Origin: Anaerolineales bacterium
GTDB lineage: Bacteria > Chloroflexota > Anaerolineae > Anaerolineales > Villigracilaceae
Assembly (NCBI GenBank): GCA_025938055.1
Contig: JAICQC010000004.1
Location: 1-37,313 of the forward strand
Length of the DNA stretch: 37,313 nucleotides
Direction of reading: 5' to 3'
Position numbers and translations under genes: made by a program. Position 1 is the first letter of the stretch. Each line of letters opens with the position of its first letter. The notes beneath the pieces were generated by a model. The model had not been told where the DNA came from and did not search any database. It worked only from the letters and a program-made list of their open reading frames with translations. This document shows positions 14,099-22,193 of the stretch, in pieces.

Positions 14099-16699
14099 AT
14101 GAAACTACCAATATCATGGCTGAAAGACTATATTGACCTTGATGGTCTGTCTGTGGAAGAAATCGCTCGCAAGTTGACTCTTGCCGGGCTGGAAGTGGAT
14201 GAGATCAAGTACGCAGGTCTGCCCCTGCCCACCCATGAAGGTGGAGAACGGCACGAGTTCAAGACCAGCGGCATTGGATGGGACCGCGACAAGATCGTCG
14301 TGGCGGAGATCCGCGAGGTGAACCCGCATCCCAACGCGGACCGGTTGACGCTGCTCGATCTGTATGATGGACAACAGAGTCAGGTGGTGCTGACCGGTGC
14401 GCCAAATATCTTCCATTTGAAGGGTACAGGCAAGCTGCCCAAACCGATCAAGGTGGCGTATGCAAAAGAAGGCTCGACCATTTATGACGGCCATGCCAAC
14501 GGACTTGTGCTCACCACCCTTAAGCGCGCCAAGATTCGCGGCGTTGAGTCGTACTCGATGGTCGCTTCGGAGAAGGAACTTGGTATCTCCGAAGAGCATG
14601 AGGGGATCATCATCCTCGATGAGAATGCGCCGGTCGGGATGCCGCTTGCCGATTATATGGGTGACGCGGTGTTGGATATCAGCATCGTGCCGAACATGGC
14701 GCGCAACGCAAATGTCATAGGTGTGGCACGCGAACTTGCCGCGCTGACGAGTCGCCCTCTCCGGAAGCCGGACCTTCACTACGAGACAGACGGCCAATCG
14801 GTGGAAGAACTGGTCTCCATTGAGATCACGGAGCCGGAACTCAACCCGCGCTTTGTGCTTGGATTAATCCGTGATGTGGAGATCAAGCCCAGCCCCTATC
14901 AGATCCAGCGCCGCTTGAGGCTGGCAGGCATTCGTCCCATCAACAACATTGTGGATGCGACAAACTATGCCATGGTGGATCTCGGTGAGCCACTGCACGC
15001 GTTCGATTATGACGCCCTCAAAGACCGAGCAGGAAAGAAACATGTAAAGATCATCACGCGCGCTGCAAAGGATGGCGAGGTACTTACCACGCTGGATGGC
15101 GTGAAAAGGAAACTTACTTCCACTAACGTGCTTGTGTGCGACGAGAAGGGTCCCGTTTCGCTGGCGGGTGTCATGGGCGGCGCGGAGACCGAAGTGTATG
15201 ACGCGTCCGAAGAAGTGCTCGACGCCAAGAGCCCCGAGACGCAACCCGGCAGCATGCAGCAGGGGAAAGCCAGTGTGCGCGGTACGAGCACGGTCAACAT
15301 CCTCCTGGAAGGCGCGGCGTGGAACTTCATTAATATCCGCAAGACTGCAAAGCAGCACAACCTGCCCTCGGAAGCCTCCTTCCGATTCTCGCGCGGTGTG
15401 CATCCCGCTCTCGCCGAACAGGGTGTACGGCGCGGGTTGCAACTGATGGCAGCCTGGTCCGGTGGGAAGATCGCGCCCGGGCTCGTGGACGAATATCCGC
15501 TGAAACCGAGAGATCCAATCATTACCGTCACTCCAAAAGACGTCAAACGCTGGATCGGCATTGATCTCATGGTGAACGAAATTGCTGAACTGCTCACGCG
15601 CCTCGAATTCGAATGCACAATCGAGAACGACTGTGTAGATGCAAGGACGCCTCCTCATCGTCTCGATATTGGTGAAGGCATCGTGGGGCTTGCAGATGTC
15701 ATCGAAGAGGTGGCACGCAGTTATGGCTACGACCGTATCCCTGAAACGCGCATGGCAGACACGCTCCCGCCGCAGATCGGCAATCCCGGATACGAATGGG
15801 AGGAACGCGTGCGCGATATCCTTGTCAACCTTGGGTTACAGGAGATCGTCAGCTATCGCCTGACCTCGCCGGAACGTGAAAGCCGCCTCATCCCGCGGAA
15901 TGAATATGTCGCGCTTGCCAACCCGATCACACCGGAACGCCGCGTCCTGCGGCGGAGTCTACTTGCCTCTGTGCTGGAATCGGTCGAGGAAAACGCGCGG
16001 GCTGAATCCATCGCGATGTTCGAACTGGGACCCGTCTTCGAGCCGCGGAAAAATGACCTCCCAAATGAGGTGGGTACACTTGCCCTGGTGATGACCGGCG
16101 CGCGCATCCCGACAGCATGGGACGTGAAGGATTCACCCATGTATGATTTCTACGATGTGAAGGGGCGTATCGAGCTCCTGTTGAGTGGACTCCGTTATCA
16201 AGATGTTTCCTACACTCCAACCGATTCTGTCAGTTACTTGCACCCGGGCAAAGGCGCGGAAGTGAAAGTGAACGAACAGGTTGTAGGCGTGTTCGGTGAA
16301 CTGCATCCGCTGGTCAAAGAGAAATACGCGGTCGGTGATGCGCCCCTCATCGTGGCAGAGTTTGACCTTGCCTCTCTGCGATCGCTGGAGCCCGCGTTTG
16401 GCATCCTGCCGGTTTCGGAGTTCCCGCCGGTCTATGAGGATATCGCGGTCATTGTGGACGAGTCGGTGCCCGCGGCGCGTGTCGAAGCGTTGATCAGGCA
16501 GACAGGTGGAAAGACCGTGACGAATGCCCGTCTGTTCGATATATATCGCGATGAGAAGATCGGTGCAGGAAAAAAGTCGCTGGCGTACAGCCTCACCTAT
16601 CAATCCGATAAGACAATGACCGATGCTGAAGCCGCGGCAATCCGTAACAAGATCGTGAAGCGCCTCGAGCATGAGGTCGGCGCCAGGCTAAGGAGCTGA
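14099..16699 (+). CDS. pheT: Phenylalanyl-tRNA synthetase beta subunit
   Basis: An 866-residue beta subunit, slightly longer than the usual ~800. Order of domains: N-terminal MKLPISWLKDYIDL; an EMAP-type tRNA-binding fold (residues ~50-190) with NPHPNADRLTLL; the B3/B4 editing module with RLRLAGIRPINNIVDATNYAM; the B5 domain; a catalytic-like core with EEVARSYGYDRIPET; and a C-terminal FDX-ACB anticodon-binding domain (residues ~770-866) with PPVYEDIAVIVDE. An acidic/polar insertion near residues 370-400 (EETEVYDASEEVLDAKSPE-like region) accounts for part of the extra length. It works with pheS and sits 18 bases after the downstream repeat of the inserted four-helix-bundle unit, with GGAG about 7 bases before the ATG. 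Confidence 0.96.
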   Translation: MKLPISWLKDYIDLDGLSVEEIARKLTLAGLEVDEIKYAGLPLPTHEGGERHEFKTSGIGWDRDKIVVAEIREVNPHPNADRLTLLDLYDGQQSQVVLTGAPNIFHLKGTGKLPKPIKVAYAKEGSTIYDGHANGLVLTTLKRAKIRGVESYSMVASEKELGISEEHEGIIILDENAPVGMPLADYMGDAVLDISIVPNMARNANVIGVARELAALTSRPLRKPDLHYETDGQSVEELVSIEITEPELNPRFVLGLIRDVEIKPSPYQIQRRLRLAGIRPINNIVDATNYAMVDLGEPLHAFDYDALKDRAGKKHVKIITRAAKDGEVLTTLDGVKRKLTSTNVLVCDEKGPVSLAGVMGGAETEVYDASEEVLDAKSPETQPGSMQQGKASVRGTSTVNILLEGAAWNFINIRKTAKQHNLPSEASFRFSRGVHPALAEQGVRRGLQLMAAWSGGKIAPGLVDEYPLKPRDPIITVTPKDVKRWIGIDLMVNEIAELLTRLEFECTIENDCVDARTPPHRLDIGEGIVGLADVIEEVARSYGYDRIPETRMADTLPPQIGNPGYEWEERVRDILVNLGLQEIVSYRLTSPERESRLIPRNEYVALANPITPERRVLRRSLLASVLESVEENARAESIAMFELGPVFEPRKNDLPNEVGTLALVMTGARIPTAWDVKDSPMYDFYDVKGRIELLLSGLRYQDVSYTPTDSVSYLHPGKGAEVKVNEQVVGVFGELHPLVKEKYAVGDAPLIVAEFDLASLRSLEPAFGILPVSEFPPVYEDIAVIVDESVPAARVEALIRQTGGKTVTNARLFDIYRDEKIGAGKKSLAYSLTYQSDKTMTDAEAAAIRNKIVKRLEHEVGARLRS

Positions 16700-16780
16700 T
16701 TTCAATCCGCAAACGGGAATCCTGTATCCTGTTTGGCTGGTGTATACTCACGGCATATTCATTTCAAGGAGCTGAGAATT

Positions 16781-17074
16781 ATGAATAACAGGAATGCCCC
16801 TATGATTGCGACCGGCGTGGCGGCGGTCCTATGCGGCTGCCCGGGACTCTTCGGCTTGTGTTTTGGCGCAACGACGATGCTTGCAGGTGTTACGCCGGGT
16901 GCAGAGATCGATGTGTTTGGCAGGACAGATCAGGCATCTGCCTTAACCATGGGAGGGCTTGTCCTGTGCTTAAGCATTATTTCGACAGCCATGCCTTTGA
17001 TTATATGGTTTGTGACAAGGCGAAGAGCATCCACGTCCCCCTCCGAGAATGAGCCTCTGCCTCCCGCAAGTTAA
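16781..17074 (+). CDS. Small two-helix membrane protein
   Basis: A 97-residue protein of unknown function. I choose ATG 16781 because AAGGAG lies 8 bases upstream; the longer frame from 16733 lacks such a site. Two hydrophobic segments are seen, residues ~8-36 (with a CGCPG turn and GLCFGATTML) and ~55-78, followed by an RRR cluster and a Ser/Pro-rich tail, so the C-terminus is probably cytoplasmic. A TGTATACT sequence about 35 bases upstream could be an extended -10 of its own promoter. It ends before a strong bidirectional terminator. Confidence 0.7.
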   Translation: MNNRNAPMIATGVAAVLCGCPGLFGLCFGATTMLAGVTPGAEIDVFGRTDQASALTMGGLVLCLSIISTAMPLIIWFVTRRRASTSPSENEPLPPAS

Positions 17075-17090
17075 TTGACTGATGAAACAA

Positions 17091-17123
17091 AAACAGCGGC
17101 GGTGCTTAGCACCGCCGCTGTTT
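17091..17123. terminator. Bidirectional terminator between convergent genes
   Basis: A 15-bp perfect stem, AAACAGCGGCGGTGC (17091-17105) with its complement at 17109-17123, closes a TTA loop. It has A-runs on one side and T-runs on the other, so it works in both directions. It ends the plus-strand membrane-protein transcript and the minus-strand aminomutase/lipoprotein transcript. Confidence 0.92.
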
Positions 17124-17137
17124 GATTCCTGCAGGAA

Positions 17138-17791
17138 CTATCTCACGACAATGGTGAGCGACATTGTGCAAAACTCCCGGTTGCCGGTGCGCAGGATCCA
17201 GGTGGTCGTATACGTCCCGGGGTCCTTGGGCGCCTGCATATCCACCCCCAGATCTATGGAGTTGCCCGCTCTTACATTTTCATCCAGATCATAACCAGAG
17301 ATCTTATGAATTTTGTCGCCGCTGTCGTAGAGGTGATCGATGCTTGTGCGGTCCCAGTTCCTCTGGCCGTTGTTTCTGACAGTCCAGATCGCATCGAAGT
17401 CCTCGCGCGGGTCGAAATCACTGCCATTCGCCGGAACCACTCTGGTTACCTGGCACGAGTAGTTTTCTGAGCTGGTCCCACCGCCGCTGCTCGTAAAGGT
17501 GGGGATGACCAGGGGTGTGGGTGTGGAAAGGACAAAGATCACCGTGGAGGTGGGTGTGGGCGAGGGAGTCTCTGTGCTGACGGTCGGTGTGATCGTCGGA
17601 CTCGGTGTTGACGAGGGCATCGCCGCGGCGGTCTGTGTGGAGGCAGCATTCACCGTTTGAGCGATAAAGGTGTTGACCGCGCCCGGATCCACTGTCGGAA
17701 CCGACGGTGTGGTAAACGTGGGGACACATGCCATGATCAGCGCAAGAGCGATACCCCAGACCAACAACTTTGTTTTTTGTGTTGCTGCCAT
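17138..17791 (-). CDS. Lipoprotein with NBR1-type Ig-like domain (paralogue 1)
   Basis: A 217-residue lipoprotein: signal ending LIMAC (Cys22), a long Thr/Pro/Ser linker (residues ~35-105) and a C-terminal NBR1 (Next-to-BRCA1 central) Ig-like domain. The domain shows FDAIWTVRNNGQRNWD, with both conserved tryptophans, and a late PGTYTTTWILRT strand. Such domains are common on bacterial surface lipoproteins and are thought to mediate protein or glycan contacts, but the ligand here is unknown. The ATG at 17791 with GAGGAAA upstream is preferred over a GTG at 17806. It is the last gene of a three-gene minus-strand run. The upstream neighbour has the same length and architecture, so the pair arose by duplication. 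Confidence 0.85.
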   Translation of the reverse strand: MAATQKTKLLVWGIALALIMACVPTFTTPSVPTVDPGAVNTFIAQTVNAASTQTAAAMPSSTPSPTITPTVSTETPSPTPTSTVIFVLSTPTPLVIPTFTSSGGGTSSENYSCQVTRVVPANGSDFDPREDFDAIWTVRNNGQRNWDRTSIDHLYDSGDKIHKISGYDLDENVRAGNSIDLGVDMQAPKDPGTYTTTWILRTGNREFCTMSLTIVVR

Positions 17792-17837
17792 ATTTTCCTC
17801 TTCCACTTCTGGACGAAATCAGAATGCAGGCCGGCTG

Positions 17838-18491
17838 TTACTTCTCAACGATAATCGCAACATATGGATAGCACAGAGCGCCTTCCACAATGAACGTCAT
17901 GATATGAGTGCCTTCCGTCAGGGGGGCAACTGCATCAAAGTCAACGGCGAATTGTGCGCCCGGTTTCAGCTCGGGCAGCTCAAGCCGGGTCCTGGAGGTC
18001 ATTTGAGGACCGCTGTTATAGTGCAAGTCGAGTCCGGCAACCATCGTTTTCGTGCCGGTGTTGACGATCGTCCACTTGATGTCAAATGTGGCGCCAGGGC
18101 GGTAGACGGTATTGTCGATGGGTCTGCGGCGGATCGTATCGCAGGAAAACTCACGTTCTGTGGTTGTCCCGCCTCCACCTCCGCCTGAGACTGAGGTGGG
18201 CGGCCGCAATGCGGTTGCAGTTGGAATAGCGGTTGAAGTTTCAAGGGGTGTTGGAGAAGCAACCACGCCCGCCTCTGTCTGGGTTGGGAGCGTGGTGTTC
18301 GTCGCTTCAGGAACCGCGGACTGGGCGGCTTGAGTCAGGGCATTCTGCGCGGCAACGGTCAATGCGACGGAGGTCGCCACCTGGTTAGTAGTATCCTCGG
18401 GAGTTTGCGTTGGCTGGGCAGGCGCACAGGCGGATAGCAGAATGATCATTGCCGTTGTGAACAGCAGAACTTTTTTCGTCGACGGACTCAT
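17838..18491 (-). CDS. Lipoprotein with NBR1-type Ig-like domain (paralogue 2)
   Basis: A 217-residue lipoprotein: signal ending LLSAC (Cys22), a linker with repeated VALTVAAQNALTQAAQSA and Thr/Pro-rich segments, a six-glycine run, then the NBR1-type domain with FDIKWTIVNTGTKTM. The first Trp is kept; the second, present in paralogue 1, is replaced, and the end is ALCYPYVAIIVEK. ATG 18491 has AAGGAG 8 bases upstream and lies 19 bases after the aminomutase stop. The frame extends further upstream into the aminomutase gene, but that extension is not credible. Likely anchored to the outer face of the membrane; function unknown. Confidence 0.83.
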   Translation of the reverse strand: MSPSTKKVLLFTTAMIILLSACAPAQPTQTPEDTTNQVATSVALTVAAQNALTQAAQSAVPEATNTTLPTQTEAGVVASPTPLETSTAIPTATALRPPTSVSGGGGGGTTTEREFSCDTIRRRPIDNTVYRPGATFDIKWTIVNTGTKTMVAGLDLHYNSGPQMTSRTRLELPELKPGAQFAVDFDAVAPLTEGTHIMTFIVEGALCYPYVAIIVEK

Positions 18492-18510
18492 ACATTTCTC
18501 CTTATGGTTC

Positions 18511-19857
18511 TTATTCTTCAGGTTTTGCTCCCGGGTCAGCAGTGCCTGAACCGATCCCAAGGGGCTGCCACTTCTTCTCATCCTTCAAGCGGTGCTGGAT
18601 GCCATTACGCTCATGGGTCTCATCGAAGCCCTCGGGCTTGATGAACAGCTGCTCACCTTCCAGAAGGCCCGAGATGCCGCTTTGACCGGGCTCAGGGCGC
18701 TTCTCGCCTTTGAACTTCGCGGCATCGCTGGGCAGGTAATCGGTCGGCTCTTCATAGGTCGTTACATAGCCTTCGTAGTTGCGCAGGATGACTTTGTGAT
18801 CGGACATACTCAGCAGGTAATTCGGCATGACAGGGATTTTCCCCCCGCCACCGGGCGCGTCGACGATGTACTGCGGGACCGCGTAGCCGGATGTATGCCC
18901 GCGCAAGCCTTCCATGATCTCGATTCCTTTTGCAACCGGTGTGCGGAAGTGTCCGGCGCCTTCCACCAGATCACACTGGTAGAGATAATACGGGCGGACA
19001 CGGATGCGCACGAGGTCCTGTACCAGTTTGCGCTGGATGTGGACGTTATCATTCACGCCAGCCAGCAGCACAGACTGGTTTCCAAGCGGAATGCCTGCTC
19101 TTGTAAGACGGTCACAGGCTTGTTCGAGTTCCAGCGAAATCTCGCTGGAGTGGTTCACGTGGATGTTCAGCCACAGCGGATGATACTTTGCCAGCGTATC
19201 GCATAGTTCCTGTGTAATACGCATAGGCATAAAGACAGGCACGCGAGAGCCAATACGCACGATCTCAATGTGCGGGATTTCACGTAAGCGGCGGAGGATT
19301 TCCTCCAGGATTTTTGGTGCCAGCACGAGAGGGTCGCCGCCGGAGAGAAGAACATCGCGGACCTGTGGGGTACGCTTAAGATATTCGATCTGGAGTTCGA
19401 ATTCCTGGCGTGAGAATGTCTGCCCGGGGTCACCGACGATGCGCGAGCGCGTGCAGTAGCGGCAGTACGAGGCGCACTGGGTAGTGACCAGCATCAAAAC
19501 TCTGTCGGGGTAGCGGTGGACGAGTCCCGGCACGGGAGAGTGACGGTCCTCCGCCAGGGAGTCTTCCATCATCGCGGTGAAGGATTGCATCTCCTCCGAA
19601 AGCGGGATCACCTGCTTTCGGATGGGGTCGTCGGGGTCATTCGGGTCGATCAGGGAGATGAAGTAAGGGGTAATATCCACGCGGAACAGACCGCTGGTGT
19701 TCAACGCCTTGCGCTCAGATTCGTTCAGCGGGAGGACCTTCTCGATCTCTTCGACTGTATTCAGGCGATGGCTTAATTGCCATCGCCAATCATTCCACTT
19801 TTCATCGGGAACGTCGGCATAGATTGGAGCACGTTTGGAAACAAACGGGGTAGGCAT
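18511..19857 (-). CDS. kamA: L-lysine 2,3-aminomutase (radical SAM, PLP)
   Basis: A 448-residue radical SAM enzyme that converts L-lysine to L-beta-lysine. The cluster motif is Cys128, Cys132 and Cys135 in CASYCRYC. The PLP-binding Lys340 lies in APGGGGK. Asp296 (YQCDLVEG) and Asp333 (VDAPGG) occupy the positions that in clostridial lysine aminomutase contact the substrate amino group; the glutamate enzyme has Lys and Asn there. Lysine is therefore the likely substrate. ATG 19857 with GGAGG 6-7 bases upstream is chosen over the longer frame to 19935. Beta-lysine can serve in lysine fermentation or as N-epsilon-acetyl-beta-lysine osmolyte; no ablB-like acetyltransferase follows, and the next genes are surface lipoproteins. 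Confidence 0.94.
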   Translation of the reverse strand: MPTPFVSKRAPIYADVPDEKWNDWRWQLSHRLNTVEEIEKVLPLNESERKALNTSGLFRVDITPYFISLIDPNDPDDPIRKQVIPLSEEMQSFTAMMEDSLAEDRHSPVPGLVHRYPDRVLMLVTTQCASYCRYCTRSRIVGDPGQTFSRQEFELQIEYLKRTPQVRDVLLSGGDPLVLAPKILEEILRRLREIPHIEIVRIGSRVPVFMPMRITQELCDTLAKYHPLWLNIHVNHSSEISLELEQACDRLTRAGIPLGNQSVLLAGVNDNVHIQRKLVQDLVRIRVRPYYLYQCDLVEGAGHFRTPVAKGIEIMEGLRGHTSGYAVPQYIVDAPGGGGKIPVMPNYLLSMSDHKVILRNYEGYVTTYEEPTDYLPSDAAKFKGEKRPEPGQSGISGLLEGEQLFIKPEGFDETHERNGIQHRLKDEKKWQPLGIGSGTADPGAKPEE

Positions 19858-20063
19858 ATAATTTTCCTCCGGATAGGATAAGGGATTAACTAATATCAAC
19901 ACGACAAACGTTAAAATCCACCTGCGGAGGGTCATGGTCGGGTCGAAAGAAGCCGGCGAGTGTTACTTTCATATAGAGTATTGTAAGAGCAAACAAAAAG
20001 GGGGTCAATGACTCTATGAGTGAAGACGAAAGGAACAGTGTATAGTTATTCAGATTTTCGCCG

Positions 20064-20093
20064 AGTGGAACCATTTTCTCTTCAGAGGTGTAT
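20064..20093 (+). promoter_or_regulatory. ECF-type promoter A (autoregulation of the sigma gene)
   Basis: AGTGGAACC (20064-20072), then 15 bases, then GTGTAT (20088-20093). GGAACC is a known type of ECF sigma -35 element. The same two boxes with identical spacing recur at 21512-21541 in front of the third gene of this cluster, while the spacer sequences differ, which argues for a real conserved promoter. Transcription would start near 20100. Confidence 0.8.
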
Positions 20094-20129
20094 TTGCATA
20101 AGAATGAAGGACCTCTCCGGAGAGGCTCA

Positions 20130-20702
20130 GTGGACGAATCCACATTAGTGCGCCACGCTGCCAATGGCGACGCGTCAGCCTGGGAACCACTGGTGCTTCA
20201 GCACCAGGAGGCAGTGTTCCGGCTGTCGTATCTGCTCCTCGGCGACCCCGATGACGCGGAAGACGTTGCCCAGGAAACCTTTTTGCGCGCCTGGAAGCAT
20301 CTCAAGCGCTTTGACCCAACGCGTCCGCTGCGTCCGTGGCTGTTGAGTATCGCTTCTAACCTGGCGAGCAACCGCCGCCGCTCGGCAGGAAGGTATCTGG
20401 CAGCCCTGACGCGTACGTTTCGCAATGAACCGCCCTATTCTACGAGCACGGAGGAGAAAAGCGCGCGGCACATGGAAGCGGGTGAGCTTTGGAAGGCTGT
20501 TCAGAACATGAGCGTGCCTGACCAGCAAATCATCTATCTGCGCTATTTCCTTGACCTTTCCGTCACAGAAACAGCGCAGGCGCTCAACGTCCCGGATGGG
20601 ACCGTCAAATCCCGGTTGAGCCGGGCGCTGGAGCGATTGCGTGGAATTATTCAACAGGATTTTCCCCTGCTCGTCGAAGGGCACGAAGGACGTAAGGCAT
20701 GA
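20130..20702 (+). CDS. ECF-family RNA polymerase sigma factor
   Basis: A 190-residue sigma factor with regions sigma2 (residues ~3-85: VRHAANGDASAW, DPDDAEDVAQETFLRAW, LRPWLLSIASN) and sigma4 (~125-180: LRYFLDLSVTETAQALNVPDGTVKSRLSRAL). Region 3 is missing, as in ECF sigmas. I choose GTG 20130: GGAGAGG lies 4 bases upstream, and the alternative GTG at 20088 is inside the -10 box of promoter A. The site sits in a 14-bp palindrome (CCTCTCCGGAGAGG, 20112-20125), so mRNA folding may limit translation. The stop overlaps the next gene (ATGA), the usual sigma/anti-sigma arrangement. Target genes probably include itself and the membrane/cytochrome genes downstream. Confidence 0.92.
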   Translation: MDESTLVRHAANGDASAWEPLVLQHQEAVFRLSYLLLGDPDDAEDVAQETFLRAWKHLKRFDPTRPLRPWLLSIASNLASNRRRSAGRYLAALTRTFRNEPPYSTSTEEKSARHMEAGELWKAVQNMSVPDQQIIYLRYFLDLSVTETAQALNVPDGTVKSRLSRALERLRGIIQQDFPLLVEGHEGRKA

Positions 20703-21508
20703 CCGAACTGCAACAGGACCTCTTTGAAAAACAACTGGTTTCAATCTCCAGCGGTTTGGACTATCCGCGCACGCCGGATGTTGCCGCATCCGTGATGAAG
20801 CGGCTGCGTCCCGTTGCGCTCCCTCGGTTCGCATCCCGGCGCTTCGCCATGTCGCTGGCACTTATCCTGGTTCTGTTCTCGACCCTAATGCTGATCCCTC
20901 CGGCACGCGCCGCGATCCTCGAATTCATCGAGATCGGCATCGTGCGGATCTTCCGCGCCGAACCGACGCTGGTACCTCCGCCCAATCAGCAATTTCCTTC
21001 TACCATGGCTCCTGTCACTGCCACGCCCAGAGACACCTCACAACCACTGATTCCTATCCTCAACGATCTTGCGGGCGAGATGACCCTGGAAGCTGCCCGG
21101 CAGACAGTGAGCTATCCTATTCTTTTGCCGTCCTATCCACCGGATTTAGGTCTGCCCGACCGCGTCTTCGTTCAGGATGCCGATGGCGACATGACTATCC
21201 TGATCTGGACCGATCCTCAACAGCCTGACCAGATCTTGATGAGTCTGCATCTCATTCCTCCTGGCAGTTGGGCTGTCGACAAATTTGATCCGGCACTGAT
21301 TCAGGAGACAACTGTCAACGGTCAACGCGCCATCTGGGCAATTGGTCCGTATCCCTTGCGGTTTTATAACGGCGAGCTCGAATACATGCGATTGATTGAC
21401 GGTCATGTGTTGATCTGGAGAGAGGGCGACGTGACGTATCGCCTTGAGACGGAGTTAAGCCTGGAGGAAGCAGTCCAGATCGCGGAATCGCTGGAACCAA
21501 TCCAATAA
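20699..21508 (+). CDS. Anti-sigma-like single-pass membrane protein (DUF4367-like)
   Basis: A 269-residue protein that overlaps the sigma gene by 4 bases. Residues 1-46 would be cytoplasmic; they contain no HxxxCxxC zinc motif, so this is not a classical ZAS anti-sigma factor. One membrane segment spans about residues 48-69 (MSLALILVLFSTLMLIPPA). A Thr/Pro linker and an exported domain (residues ~125-269) with AARQTVSYPILLPSYLP-like sequence follow, of the kind found in DUF4367/outer-membrane-sensor-type proteins. The gene order and topology make it the likely membrane regulator of the sigma factor, with the exported domain sensing an envelope signal. This role is inferred from context only. 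Confidence 0.78.
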   Translation: MTELQQDLFEKQLVSISSGLDYPRTPDVAASVMKRLRPVALPRFASRRFAMSLALILVLFSTLMLIPPARAAILEFIEIGIVRIFRAEPTLVPPPNQQFPSTMAPVTATPRDTSQPLIPILNDLAGEMTLEAARQTVSYPILLPSYPPDLGLPDRVFVQDADGDMTILIWTDPQQPDQILMSLHLIPPGSWAVDKFDPALIQETTVNGQRAIWAIGPYPLRFYNGELEYMRLIDGHVLIWREGDVTYRLETELSLEEAVQIAESLEPIQ

Positions 21509-21511
21509 CAT

Positions 21512-21541
21512 AGTGGAACCAAACCTCCGCGAGTGGTGTAT
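21512..21541 (+). promoter_or_regulatory. ECF-type promoter B
   Basis: AGTGGAACC (21512-21520), 15 bases, GTGTAT (21536-21541). It is identical in both boxes and spacing to promoter A at 20064. It starts 3 bases after the stop codon of the anti-sigma-like gene and would drive the secreted-protein/cytochrome pair with a leader of about 30 bases. Confidence 0.8.
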
Positions 21542-21576
21542 GGATGTTGAACTTACATGCACGAAAGGAGGTACGA

Positions 21577-22158
21577 ATGATTGCTCGAATCCGACTTATC
21601 CTCGGTCTGGCTCTACTGTTGAGCCTGATCACATCGATGACAGCCTTCGCCAAGGGAGGCTTTTCTTTTATCACAATCACTGGTCCGGGTTTGAAAGAGT
21701 CAGTGCGTGTGACGGACACGGCATTGACGAATGATTTCTTCACCTTTGCCAACTTCTATGAAGACAGGACCAAGCCGCCCCCTGACCCCGGTGAGGGGTA
21801 CGAGATCACGCGCCACTACGTGGATGGCAAACGCGACATAATTTTTGATCGCCTGCACTATTACCCTGATACGGGTTTTGTATTTTATGACGGGATTGAA
21901 AACGGTGAGTCTGAATATGACGGTGGGTGGTATACAGCCAGCTTTGATATAAGACCACTATTTGAGTCCGCCCTGTTCATACAAGCTGAAAAGAAACAAC
22001 CCCTTGCATCCGTTTCTCAGTCCGAGAATTCAGCAGCTCAGCCGTCACCCGTTGCATTGGATCGCCAGTCTTTGACCATCGTCATCATGACACTTGGCGC
22101 CGGGCTGGCTGCTCTTGCTGCATTTGCGTTTTGGCGGCGTAAGCCTGCTAATCAATAG
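21577..22158 (+). CDS. Exported membrane-anchored protein of the sigma cluster
   Basis: A 193-residue protein I do not recognise. The ATG at 21577 follows a near-perfect ribosome-binding site (AAAGGAGGT). Residues 1-25 form a Sec signal peptide ending in TAFA. The exported domain (residues ~26-140) contains ITITGPGLKESVRVTD and is rich in Tyr, Phe and Asp (YEDRTKPPPDPGEGYEITRHY). A C-terminal membrane segment (about 165-183) ends in WRRKPANQ, so the protein is anchored with its domain outside. It is placed between ECF promoter B and the YtkA/cytochrome gene, 35 bases from the latter, and probably belongs to the same envelope response. Confidence 0.8.
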   Translation: MIARIRLILGLALLLSLITSMTAFAKGGFSFITITGPGLKESVRVTDTALTNDFFTFANFYEDRTKPPPDPGEGYEITRHYVDGKRDIIFDRLHYYPDTGFVFYDGIENGESEYDGGWYTASFDIRPLFESALFIQAEKKQPLASVSQSENSAAQPSPVALDRQSLTIVIMTLGAGLAALAAFAFWRRKPANQ

Positions 22159-22193
22159 TTCCATTCATCTTTAGCCGGTATATGGAGGTTGCC

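Noticed and set aside
20088..20129. Longer start of the ECF sigma factor at GTG 20088
   Set aside because: This codon lies inside the -10 element of the conserved promoter. The GTG at 20130 has a good ribosome-binding site.
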